The notes under the pieces were generated by a model. The model did no database searches and was not told the origin of the DNA. It saw only the letters and a program-made list of their open reading frames with translations. From Nonlabens tegetincola (lineage in GTDB: Bacteria; Bacteroidota; Bacteroidia; Flavobacteriales; Flavobacteriaceae), in the NCBI RefSeq assembly GCF_002954355.1, contig NZ_MQVV01000016.1:186001-250000 (forward strand): DNA of 64,000 bases. The letters run 5' to 3'. Below are positions 8,407-14,970 of this stretch, one piece after another; position 1 is the first letter of the stretch; the number at the start of each line of letters is the position of its first letter. The translations under genes were made by a program, and so were the position numbers.

Positions 8407-8700
8407 ATGGCATTAGGACTTGGACACTTAATAGATTTAAATAGAAAATTAAAAAACAACAAACAGTTACTTTCTTCAAAAAAGTCCAAAGCCAGATTAA
8501 AAAATCGAATTGGTGGTCGTGGTAAGGATACAGGTAAGTACAAACAACAATCACCCAATATCTCTGATGCCGAATTAAATTTAATCAAATCTGATATTAA
8601 GAATAAAATGATAAAGGAAAATAGAAGAATCAGGTTCATTACTATTCTTTGTTTTATACTTTGTATCAGTGTAATATTACTTATCATATCCATTCTGTAA
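8407..8700 (+). CDS. Small basic protein with C-terminal membrane span
   Basis: 97 residues, no named family that I can give with confidence. The N-terminus MALGLGHLIDLNRKLKNNKQLLSSKK and the following Lys/Arg-rich segment resemble small basic proteins seen in many Bacteroidota. The last ~25 residues (FITILCFILCISVILLIISIL) form a single membrane span, so it is probably tail-anchored with a cytoplasmic basic domain. An open frame lies on the other strand over the same bases, but it lacks comparable features. The gap 8285-8406 holds nothing recognised. Confidence 0.55.
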   Translation: MALGLGHLIDLNRKLKNNKQLLSSKKSKARLKNRIGGRGKDTGKYKQQSPNISDAELNLIKSDIKNKMIKENRRIRFITILCFILCISVILLIISIL

Positions 8701-8791
8701 AATTGTTTGCTGCAATTTCATACTTCTATGTAAATGACATAAAAATGTATTCTTGGATACTTATTGAAATTAGAGATTTAGGTTGATATTC

Positions 8792-8807
8792 CGCTTTCGC
8801 GAAAGCG
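8792..8807. repeat. CGCTTTCGCGAAAGCG palindrome, copy 3 (intergenic)
   Basis: Exact 16-base palindrome with the TA flank on the right side only. It lies in the gap 8701-8986 just upstream of leader copy B. Confidence 0.95.
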
Positions 8808-8863
8808 TACTGCATACATACAATTAAGAAGAACTGAGGTAAAATACAATTCTTTTTCACACC

Positions 8864-8986
8864 GTTTGGGTATATTTGAGAAAACAAAACACTAACCAAA
8901 CCAACGACTACCGCACTATATAGAAGGCGAAGTATTCTGAGTAAACTCGCTATAACCTGTGCGTGTTGTAAAAACAATTGAGAAAA
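8864..8986 (+). repeat. Cassette leader copy B with promoter box
   Basis: GTTTGGG then -7 box TATATTTG (8871-8878), ACTAACCAAA, ACGACTACC, AAGGCGAAGTATTCTG, and ACTCGCTATAACCTGTGCGT before the gene. Leader copies B and C share the ATAACnTGTGCGTGTT end most clearly. The ATG is 108 bases past the box. Confidence 0.78.
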
Positions 8987-9418
8987 ATGCGAGCTAAAAT
9001 TATAATAATTACATTTTTAATAGGAATTTTTAGCGTTATGAACGCTCAAGAAAATGTGGATAGAAATGAAATGGTTGGATTTGCTTGTTACTTTGCTGGT
9101 CAACCTTCAAAAACGGTAGAAAAGTATACTCAAAAACTATATAACCAAAATTACAAGTGGATTTCTAAACGACTGAAATCTAAAAATAACGCGGAAAAAT
9201 ATATGTCGGTTATAATACTTGAAAGACTAACCGAGGTCAAAAAATACAAACTAAATGAAACTGAATTGAATTTGATTTCTGAAATAAAAAATTCTGATGA
9301 ATTAGTTTCTGTTTGTTCTGGTTGTACATATTTTGAAAAAGTATCCCTAAAAGAACTTTTGGCTGATGATAAAAAGCTTTTTGCAAAGAATTGGCTCGAC
9401 AGGAATATTAAGATGTAA
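8987..9418 (+). CDS. Exported helical protein, paralogue of the gene at 10442
   Basis: Function not recognised. ATG 8987 gives signal peptide MRAKIIIITFLIGIFSVMNAQ; a TTG nine bases earlier is less likely. The mature part is helical: WISKRLKSKNNAEKYMSVIILERLTE, LNLISEIKNSDELVSVCSGC. The same layout (a 'repeat layer' helix pair, then a segment asking the E/D-x-V-SxCxG pattern) recurs in the protein at 10442-11161, so the two appear homologous. The gene is monocistronic behind leader copy B. HEAT-like helices are a possibility only. Confidence 0.7.
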   Translation: MRAKIIIITFLIGIFSVMNAQENVDRNEMVGFACYFAGQPSKTVEKYTQKLYNQNYKWISKRLKSKNNAEKYMSVIILERLTEVKKYKLNETELNLISEIKNSDELVSVCSGCTYFEKVSLKELLADDKKLFAKNWLDRNIKM

Positions 9419-9533
9419 GAAAAAACGTTTTACCACAATATATAATCGCTATTACAGAAGATTCTGACTGCGTCCGAATCCACTAGGAATTGCTAACAAC
9501 TGTGCTAAACCGGAAATCATTAACTTTAAATCC

Positions 9534-9548
9534 GTAACTGACGGTTAC
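9534..9548. other. GTAAC...GTTAC hairpin in a different leader
   Basis: The gap 9419-9568 lacks the ACTAACCAAA leader, yet it ends just before the next gene with GCTAACAACTGTGCTAAA, a GTAAC/GTTAC pair (9534-9548) and CATTGTGCATC. This may be a second, diverged leader type; support is weak. Confidence 0.3.
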
Positions 9549-9568
9549 ACTAGACCATTGTGCATCAT

Positions 9569-10243
9569 ATGACCATAAGAACGATTTATTACTTAGTATT
9601 TATAGGGATTGTACTTTCTAGCTGTGCTACAAAGATGTATTATTCAAAAAGTAATGCCTTAGCATCGAAAATAATACTCACAGACTCGAAATTTAGAATT
9701 ATTGAAACTAATGGCAATGAGGTCGTGAAGCACAAAGGTATTTACCAATTAAATGACAGCACACTTACATTAATTTTTGATAAGGAATCATCGCTTCCAA
9801 TAGTCACATCTACGAAAAATATCACGATTAAATCCCAATCAGAAATCCCAGATCGTCAAAAAATGACTATTATCTCAGCAATTGACGATAACCCAGCTTG
9901 GCTTGCTGAAATTGTTTTGAGAGATGCTTCTAAAAAAATTATCAGAAAAATGAAGCCAAATTTTGATGGTGAGGTAATTCTCGAAAATTTAGATAAAATT
10001 AGCGAAGTGGAGATATCTAGTCAAATAGATGCGCGAACAATGATATTTGATTTTCAAAAATATAAAAACCAGAACATTGAAATTAAGTTAGAACCCATAA
10101 TATGGGGTGGCGAAACAGTAAGTGCTCCCTATTGTGGAATAGTTTACGCTACGCAACCAGTCATTGTTGCGAAAATAGAACGATACAAGGATACTCTGAT
10201 CAAGATTTTCATCGATGAAAAAGTTTATTTAGCTGAAAGATAA
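9569..10243 (+). CDS. Hypothetical lipoprotein, 224 residues
   Basis: Not recognised. ATG 9569 starts lipoprotein signal MTIRTIYYLVFIGIVLSSC (Cys19). A GTG three codons upstream would add MHH. The N-terminal mature part (FRIIETNGNEVVKHKGIYQLNDSTLTLIF) reads like one edge of a lipocalin-like or META-like sheet. The C-terminal half (ILENLDKISEVEISSQ... IEIKLEP) is also beta-rich. A regular, monocistronic member of the small exported gene run. Confidence 0.65.
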   Translation: MTIRTIYYLVFIGIVLSSCATKMYYSKSNALASKIILTDSKFRIIETNGNEVVKHKGIYQLNDSTLTLIFDKESSLPIVTSTKNITIKSQSEIPDRQKMTIISAIDDNPAWLAEIVLRDASKKIIRKMKPNFDGEVILENLDKISEVEISSQIDARTMIFDFQKYKNQNIEIKLEPIIWGGETVSAPYCGIVYATQPVIVAKIERYKDTLIKIFIDEKVYLAER

Positions 10244-10317
10244 TATGATTTAGAACACGACCTATTTGCAATAGCTTGGGCATTGCTCATCCGAAAATGC
10301 CTGTTATGTATATTCTA

Positions 10318-10441
10318 ATTAAGTATCTTTGAAAAAACAAAATACTAACCAAACAAACAGCTACCGTACACTTTAGAATACCACGCTTTCTGCGTGAACT
10401 CGCCATAACTTGTGCGTGTTACCTGCAAGCTGAGAACAGAC
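10318..10441 (+). repeat. Cassette leader copy C with promoter box
   Basis: -7 box TATCTTTG (10324-10331), ACTAACCAAA, CAGCTACCGTAC, CACGCTTTCTGCGTG and ACTCGCCATAACTTGTGCGT. The box differs from the other copies by one base yet still fits TAnnTTTG. The stretch just upstream, GCTCATCCGAAAA (10287-10299), also occurs upstream of copy D (11203-11215). Confidence 0.78.
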
Positions 10442-11161
10442 ATGCAAAAAATTTTAATCATATTATTATTTCTATCATCAGCCGTAGTGCAATCACAAGA
10501 CATTTTTCCAAAAATTGTAGAGACAATTTCTAATCATAAACGAATAACTGAAATAGACAGTCTTCTCGACAAACCAAATTCGCACTCAACGGAAATCTAC
10601 TCGTATCGAAAATTTAAAAGAGAAATTGGTCTAAATTTTTATCAAAATAGATTTTATCTTACAAATAACTTAGTAATCAATATACTTAGTGAAAATGAAA
10701 TCGTTAAGTTTGGTTGGGTTTCAGAGGTAAAAAGAGAAAAAAATATCCGCACCGAACAACTATATCACTCAGACGAAGAAATCCTGAAATTTATTGAAGC
10801 ACATAACAAAATGTACGACTCAAATTTCACACTACTAGACCTCGAAAAACAAATGATAAAGGAGTACAAAGTTGCCATTGATTGTGGAATAAAAGAGCAA
10901 AACAAATCAAAGGAAACGAAGAAAATGCTTAAGTACGTAAAACGAAAAAACGTAAACAAATTGAACGAGTTTCTTACATCATTTGCACCAGAACTGAGAA
11001 CCTTAGGAATAATTGGGCTATTAAAACTTGGAAACCTAAGTAAAGAGCAAGAATCTATTGTAGAAAATTTGTATGAAATGGATGCTATTGTAAGTTATTG
11101 CATCGGCCATTTTGGTTCACATGATGATTATCAGACAGTCGTGAAATTTCATAGCGAATAA
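10442..11161 (+). CDS. Exported helical protein, paralogue of the gene at 8987
   Basis: Function not recognised. ATG 10442 gives signal peptide MQKILIILLFLSSAVVQSQ; an upstream GTG at 10412 lies within the leader and is rejected. The first ~110 mature residues are mixed; the rest is helical: KKMLKYVKRKNVNKLNEFLTS, LRTLGIIGLLKLGNLSKEQ, LYEMDAIVSYCIGHFG. This half parallels the mature protein encoded at 8987 (KYMSVIILERL, LNETELNLISEIKNSDELVSVCSG). Two homologous genes in the same cassette-like run, each with a leader, suggests duplication or repeated capture. Confidence 0.68.
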   Translation: MQKILIILLFLSSAVVQSQDIFPKIVETISNHKRITEIDSLLDKPNSHSTEIYSYRKFKREIGLNFYQNRFYLTNNLVINILSENEIVKFGWVSEVKREKNIRTEQLYHSDEEILKFIEAHNKMYDSNFTLLDLEKQMIKEYKVAIDCGIKEQNKSKETKKMLKYVKRKNVNKLNEFLTSFAPELRTLGIIGLLKLGNLSKEQESIVENLYEMDAIVSYCIGHFGSHDDYQTVVKFHSE

Positions 11162-11233
11162 GCAAGCAGGTAACAAGAGCTATACGCAATTGCTCGGTTT
11201 TTGCTCATCCGAAAATTTCTACTATGTTTTTTT

Positions 11234-11352
11234 CTAATTAAGTATATTTGAGAAAACTAAATACTAACCAAACCAACAGCTACCGTAAGCTTTAGAAGGC
11301 ATAGCATTCTGCGTGCGCACTACGTATAAATGTTCCATAACCAACATAAAAA
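11234..11352 (+). repeat. Cassette leader copy D with promoter box
   Basis: -7 box TATATTTG (11243-11250), ACTAACCAAA, CAGCTACCGTA and GCATTCTGCGTG. The 3' third differs from copies B and C (CATAACCAACAT instead of TGTGCGTGTT). CTAATTAAG just before the box is shared with copy C, so C and D form a sub-type. Confidence 0.75.
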
Positions 11353-12177
11353 ATGAAAAAAAAACTGTTATTGATTTTATTATTAGTTTACTCAAGTTCA
11401 ATTATACATGCTCAAAATGAAGAGAAGAGCTTGCAAATTAAGAAAACTATTCAAGCCTCGTATAGCACAAAAAGAACTGCTGAGATGCCTCGAGATTCTG
11501 CCTTTACAAATGATTTTCTTGAAAGATATGACATCTATGGTGACGACGAAAAAATAATCGAGTATGGTCAATATGACGGAAAAGGAACTATTTATGAAAT
11601 ATCAAAAATTCAAAAAAATGAAAATGGTAAACCTGTAAAAGGTCTAACCTTTGATTCAAAAGGTAACTTAAAAAAATATTATACAACGATGATAGATTCA
11701 ACGGGAAATGTCACAGAATTTAACAGCTATAATTCTAAGGACGAATTAGTATACATTCAATTAAACGAATATGACGCGGACGGAAATGTAACTAAAAGAA
11801 TAAGCAAAAATCCTAATTCTGACAAAGTATATAAAACTGAATTAATTTATAATTCAGATAATGAAGTTATAAAACAAATAAATTATAATTCCGATGGAAC
11901 TGTAAAAGACACTAGAACTTATAAATACGACCATAATGGAAATGAAATAGAATCCGAATTAGAAAGAGCAAATGGCGACTATACTAAATTTGTGTCTGAG
12001 TATGACAACATGAATAATTTATTAGTTCAAAACTGGTACGATAGAGAAGGAATTAAAAAACATCAAACTTCTTTTATTTATGTTTATGACAATCAAGGAA
12101 ACTGGATTACTAAAAAACGATTTTCCAATGGAGAATTAAGTTATGTTTGGGAAAGAAAAATTGAATATAAAATGTAA
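11353..12177 (+). CDS. Exported YD/RHS-like repeat protein
   Basis: 274 residues with signal peptide MKKKLLLILLLVYSSSIIHAQ. The mature part contains short repeats of the form YD-x-D/N-G-N-hydrophobic (YNSKDELVY, YDADGNVTKRI, YNSDNEVIKQI, YKYDHNGNEIE, YVYDNQGNWITKK), reminiscent of RHS/YD beta-repeats or MORN-like YwqK proteins. It is far too short for a full RHS toxin shell. Probably periplasmic or surface located. Own promoter in leader copy D; no immunity-like partner adjacent. Confidence 0.7.
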   Translation: MKKKLLLILLLVYSSSIIHAQNEEKSLQIKKTIQASYSTKRTAEMPRDSAFTNDFLERYDIYGDDEKIIEYGQYDGKGTIYEISKIQKNENGKPVKGLTFDSKGNLKKYYTTMIDSTGNVTEFNSYNSKDELVYIQLNEYDADGNVTKRISKNPNSDKVYKTELIYNSDNEVIKQINYNSDGTVKDTRTYKYDHNGNEIESELERANGDYTKFVSEYDNMNNLLVQNWYDREGIKKHQTSFIYVYDNQGNWITKKRFSNGELSYVWERKIEYKM

Positions 12178-12230
12178 CCTTTTATAACAGCTCATCTTAG
12201 GATTTTTTATTCATTGAATTTTTGAAATTC

Positions 12231-12261
12231 GGATCATAACGTATTCCTAATTTTACTAAAT
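12231..12261. repeat. 3' repeat copy 4
   Basis: GGATCATAACGTATTCCTAA followed by TTTTACTAAAT. Similarity to the copies near 6331 and 13071 extends back to about 12189. It lies directly between the YD-repeat gene and leader copy E, so the composite element spans about 12189-12412. Confidence 0.5.
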
Positions 12262-12305
12262 AGAGCTTGTATTCTCAGTCCTCTCTCCTACCGTATTATT
12301 TATGA

Positions 12306-12412
12306 TTTGGGTATATTTGAGAAAACCAAACACTAACCAAAACAATGACTACCCTACACTATAGAACTGAGTGAACTGGCCATAAGCTGATTGTGTTGCC
12401 GTAAATTTAGAA
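12306..12412 (+). repeat. Cassette leader copy E with promoter box
   Basis: TTTGGG then -7 box TATATTTG (12312-12319), ACTAACCAAA, TGACTACC, AGAACTGAGTGAACTGGCC, CATAAGCTGATTGTGTTGCC, then the gene. This copy lacks about ten bases in the middle compared with B; ATG is 94 bases past the box. Confidence 0.75.
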
Positions 12413-12784
12413 ATGAAATTCTGGAATACTGAAAATAGAATTGAACCTAAAAAGGAATTTTACTCAAAAATTAAAGAGTATTATGTTGGCATTTCAAACA
12501 GTCAAGTTCCGACTGATTTGCTTAATGAAATAATATTGATAGTAACGGATCAAATTTATAGCGATTACAAACGATTTTGGAAACAGTATCCTAAATCAAG
12601 GAAAAGGTACTCAACGTTGAAAATGGACGATATTCAACATCCATTCATACATTTTAAAGTTTCTAAATTCCTTAACGAAAAGGCAATTTCAAAATCAAGA
12701 GAATATTCAAAAATTTTGTTCAGTATGAATGATGAGGAATATGACAAACACTTAGATCATAAAGAATGGTATGAAACCAAATAA
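12413..12784 (+). CDS. Hypothetical cytoplasmic protein, 123 residues
   Basis: Not recognised. Unlike its neighbours it has no signal peptide. It is charged and helical (YSKIKEYYVGISNSQVP, LLNEIILIVTDQIYSDYKRFWKQYPK, KYKILFSMNDEEYDKHLDHKEW-like end) and would be cytoplasmic. It follows leader copy E directly. The 556 bases downstream (12785-13340) contain a possible coding relic, 3' repeat copy 5 and palindrome copy 4, but no intact gene. Confidence 0.6.
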   Translation: MKFWNTENRIEPKKEFYSKIKEYYVGISNSQVPTDLLNEIILIVTDQIYSDYKRFWKQYPKSRKRYSTLKMDDIQHPFIHFKVSKFLNEKAISKSREYSKILFSMNDEEYDKHLDHKEWYETK

Positions 12785-12830
12785 ATATTAAATACCGACA
12801 TTATCAAACATATCCGAAACCAAATACTAG

Positions 12831-12902
12831 AAATTTGTACAGTGGCTAAGAGAGGAAAGAGCTTATGCCTATCTGATTCAACTTTTGATAAAATGTCTGT
12901 GA
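12831..12902 (+). pseudogene. Possible coding relic
   Basis: A 23-codon open stretch between two stops reads KFVQWLREERAYAYLIQLLI and resembles real protein sequence more than the surrounding bases do. No start codon or continuation is visible in frame. It may be the remains of a cassette gene. Weak evidence. Confidence 0.2.
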
Positions 12903-13070
12903 TAAGAATTCTATAATTTATTCACAGAATCTGAATTCAACTCATCAGAATATGAATAGATTGTCAATCAACTTTTAAAAAAAGCGGAAAAAACTAAGTG
13001 CCACAAAGAAGAAGGTAAAAAAGCAACTCATTCTAGAGCTTTTTTATTGGATGGAACTTGTGAAATTCCG

Positions 13071-13100
13071 TTCACAATATCATCCTGATTTCACTATTGA
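13071..13100. repeat. 3' repeat copy 5
   Basis: TCACAATATCATCCTGATTT then CACTATTGAA. The alignment by eye extends back to about 13023 (AACTCATTCTAGAGCTTTTT), matching 6287-6363. It marks the right end of the accessory region. Confidence 0.5.
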
Positions 13101-13263
13101 ATATGCTTGTTATGGAAGTTCATTACACATCAACATAAAACCTAATTTTCGGCACCTTTTGTTGAGACTGACGGTTGTGGAATGATAACGAGGTTTTCAG
13201 ATCGTTTTGGCTTGTTAAAACGCTCCCTTGATGCACTGTATAATAATTGAGTGTTTTTCTGAT

Positions 13264-13282
13264 TACGCTTTCGCGAAAGCGT
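13264..13282. repeat. ACGCTTTCGCGAAAGCGT palindrome, copy 4 (intergenic)
   Basis: Exact 18-base palindrome (13265-13282) preceded by T, 59 bases from the 3' end of the minus-strand outer-membrane gene. Confidence 0.95.
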
Positions 13283-13340
13283 GATCAACACTTACCTATC
13301 GCATAACTGCTATAAATCTAATTTAAAACCTCTTATTCAA

Positions 13341-14171
13341 TTAGGGCAAATTGGATCGTCTAGCATTTCTTCTATTAATTCGTTTCTGTTTTTTTAGTAA
13401 GAAATATTTACGACGTTTTTCACTAATAGATAAGTCATCATGGTCCCGACTTAATAAGTCTTTAAGTTCCTGATCCTCGGTTATAATTTGGCGGCTTTTT
13501 TGAGCATTGGATAAATTGTCAATATGATACCTCACTCCTAGCGATAAAGTGAAAAAGCTAGCAGTTTCAAAATTTTCAATGAGATTAGGTGAAGCTTTTA
13601 TATCATAAAAACCTTGCTCAAAACTAGGTGAAAGTACCATAGAAAACGAGTCTGCAAAATGATACTCTAAAACAGAACGAATTTTGAGTAAGGAGCCTGA
13701 GTCTCTAAAAACTCCATTACCTTGTTCGGGAGATTGTCGATTTCTAAATTGAGTGTAACCATAACCTACATCTACTCCAACTCTAATCTTGTTGTGAAAA
13801 ACAAACTCATAACCGGCAAAAAAATAGGCATTAAAACGATGCGACCTGTCATAAGTTCCTGTGTCTAAAGGATTATCATTTTTGAAGTAATCAAAGTTCA
13901 AGGCTCCGCCTAGATACACGTTTTTATACGGATAAAACTGTAATCCTGTTCCAAATCCCAGCCTACCTGTAAAATTGGACCCAACAAAGGAATCACCTGT
14001 AGGAATGGGCTGTTGTAAGTACCAGTCAAATGCAAATATTCTGCGACCTTCATCCTCGCTGGTGGAATCATTTAATACAGGATCATTATCTTGTTCCTGA
14101 GCTGTGGATTGATTAAAAATTCCTAGAACTAACAAACAAGTGATAAAAAAACTTCTAGTAATTGATAACAT
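13341..14171 (-). CDS. Outer-membrane beta-barrel protein
   Basis: Start at ATG 14171 gives the signal MLSITRSFFITCLLVLGIFNQSTAQ; an upstream frame extension lacks a sensible signal. From about residue 50 there are regular amphipathic strands (GRLGFGTGLQFYPYKNVYLGG, FNAYFFAGYEFVF, IRVGVDVGYGYTQF, FFTLSLGVRYHI), as in small porin-like or OmpW-like barrels. The strongly basic C-terminal tail (KRRKYFLLKKQKRINRRNARR) follows the barrel and is unusual. It overlaps the lipoprotein gene upstream by 17 bases, so the two are translated from one message. Confidence 0.72.
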   Translation of the reverse strand: MLSITRSFFITCLLVLGIFNQSTAQEQDNDPVLNDSTSEDEGRRIFAFDWYLQQPIPTGDSFVGSNFTGRLGFGTGLQFYPYKNVYLGGALNFDYFKNDNPLDTGTYDRSHRFNAYFFAGYEFVFHNKIRVGVDVGYGYTQFRNRQSPEQGNGVFRDSGSLLKIRSVLEYHFADSFSMVLSPSFEQGFYDIKASPNLIENFETASFFTLSLGVRYHIDNLSNAQKSRQIITEDQELKDLLSRDHDDLSISEKRRKYFLLKKQKRINRRNARRSNLP

Positions 14172-14859
14172 AGGTTTGGGTATTTGCATCAATTTGAATA
14201 GTGCTTGTTGTGGTACTGGTACCATTAAAAATGCTTACTTCCATTTGTGATGGAGCTAGTGTGGTTACAGGAGCTTGTTGTGGATTCTCAGAAGCTGGAA
14301 CTCCAATAAATTGAGGATTACACTCAAAGCTCTCTATAGAACTGGGTAATTGAAAAGTTCCATTTTCATAAAGTAACGGACAGTCCATCGATTCTGCTAT
14401 AATTTGTATGTCAAGATCGTTATTCACTCCTGTAGAACTTTGAAAAACTAAAATCACATCGAGTTCTTCCTTAATAGGAACTTCAGGAATAAGTAATTCT
14501 AAATTTGTAAATGATTTTTTATTAATGCGATAATCTTGTAAAGGTTGGTCATCTCTATATACGGTTAGATAAAAAAGAGAATTAGTTGCTGACAAGGCTG
14601 TCATTTGAATTTTTCCCTCATCGTCTGTAAAAGCTCTTCCTAAAATGAAATCACGGTCTGGCTCAGAAAACTTTGCGTTGTCCCTAGAAAACAACCTGTT
14701 TATGATACGATAATTGGACAGTACCACTTCTACATCGGTTGCTCTGGAACCATCAGGTTCCATAATAGTAGCTTCTAAATATAATCGCGTATCGTTTTCT
14801 AAACGAGGTGTACACGCTACTATCACCATTAAAAAACTACAAAGGAAAAGATTTTTCAT
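14155..14859 (-). CDS. Hypothetical lipoprotein paired with the beta-barrel gene
   Basis: 234 residues with lipoprotein signal MKNLFLCSFLMVIVAC (Cys16). After it comes an Ig/carboxypeptidase-regulatory-like stretch (LYLEATIMEPDGSRATDVEVVLSNYR, FTDDEGKIQMTALS), typical of surface lipoproteins that bear a CarboxypepD_reg-like fold. The C-terminus (STTTSTIQIDANTQTYVINY) is beta-rich. It is first in a two-gene message with the barrel protein, which suggests that the two act together in the outer membrane. Confidence 0.65.
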   Translation of the reverse strand: MKNLFLCSFLMVIVACTPRLENDTRLYLEATIMEPDGSRATDVEVVLSNYRIINRLFSRDNAKFSEPDRDFILGRAFTDDEGKIQMTALSATNSLFYLTVYRDDQPLQDYRINKKSFTNLELLIPEVPIKEELDVILVFQSSTGVNNDLDIQIIAESMDCPLLYENGTFQLPSSIESFECNPQFIGVPASENPQQAPVTTLAPSQMEVSIFNGTSTTTSTIQIDANTQTYVINY

Positions 14860-14920
14860 ACAGTCGGTTTTACTTGAGATGTAAAATAATCAAAAAGGTT
14901 GCGTGATAGGCGAGTAAAAC

Positions 14921-14952
14921 AAAAAACCCGATGTTGTAACATCGGGTTTTTT
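14921..14952. terminator. Rho-independent terminator, bidirectional
   Basis: AAAAAACCCGATGTT-GT-AACATCGGGTTTTTT: a 15-base perfect stem with A/T runs. It ends the minus-strand transcript of the oxoamine synthase gene (stop at 14971); on the plus strand nothing reads into it. Confidence 0.85.
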
Positions 14953-14970
14953 ATATATAAAATGTAAGAA

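Noticed and set aside
8388-8693. Minus-strand open frame opposite the 97-residue basic protein
   Set aside because: The plus-strand frame has a basic N-terminus and a proper C-terminal membrane span; the minus one ends without features. Still, neither is proven.
11353-12177. RHS toxin
   Set aside because: Only a short run of YD-like repeats, no toxin domain and no immunity gene; too short for an RHS shell.
5519-12412. CRISPR array
   Set aside because: The repeated leaders are separated by full genes, not by short uniform spacers, and no cas gene is present.
5519-12412. Classical integron
   Set aside because: No integrase gene and no clear attC core (GTTRRRY with paired R/L boxes) could be recognised; the term cassette-like is used only for the layout.
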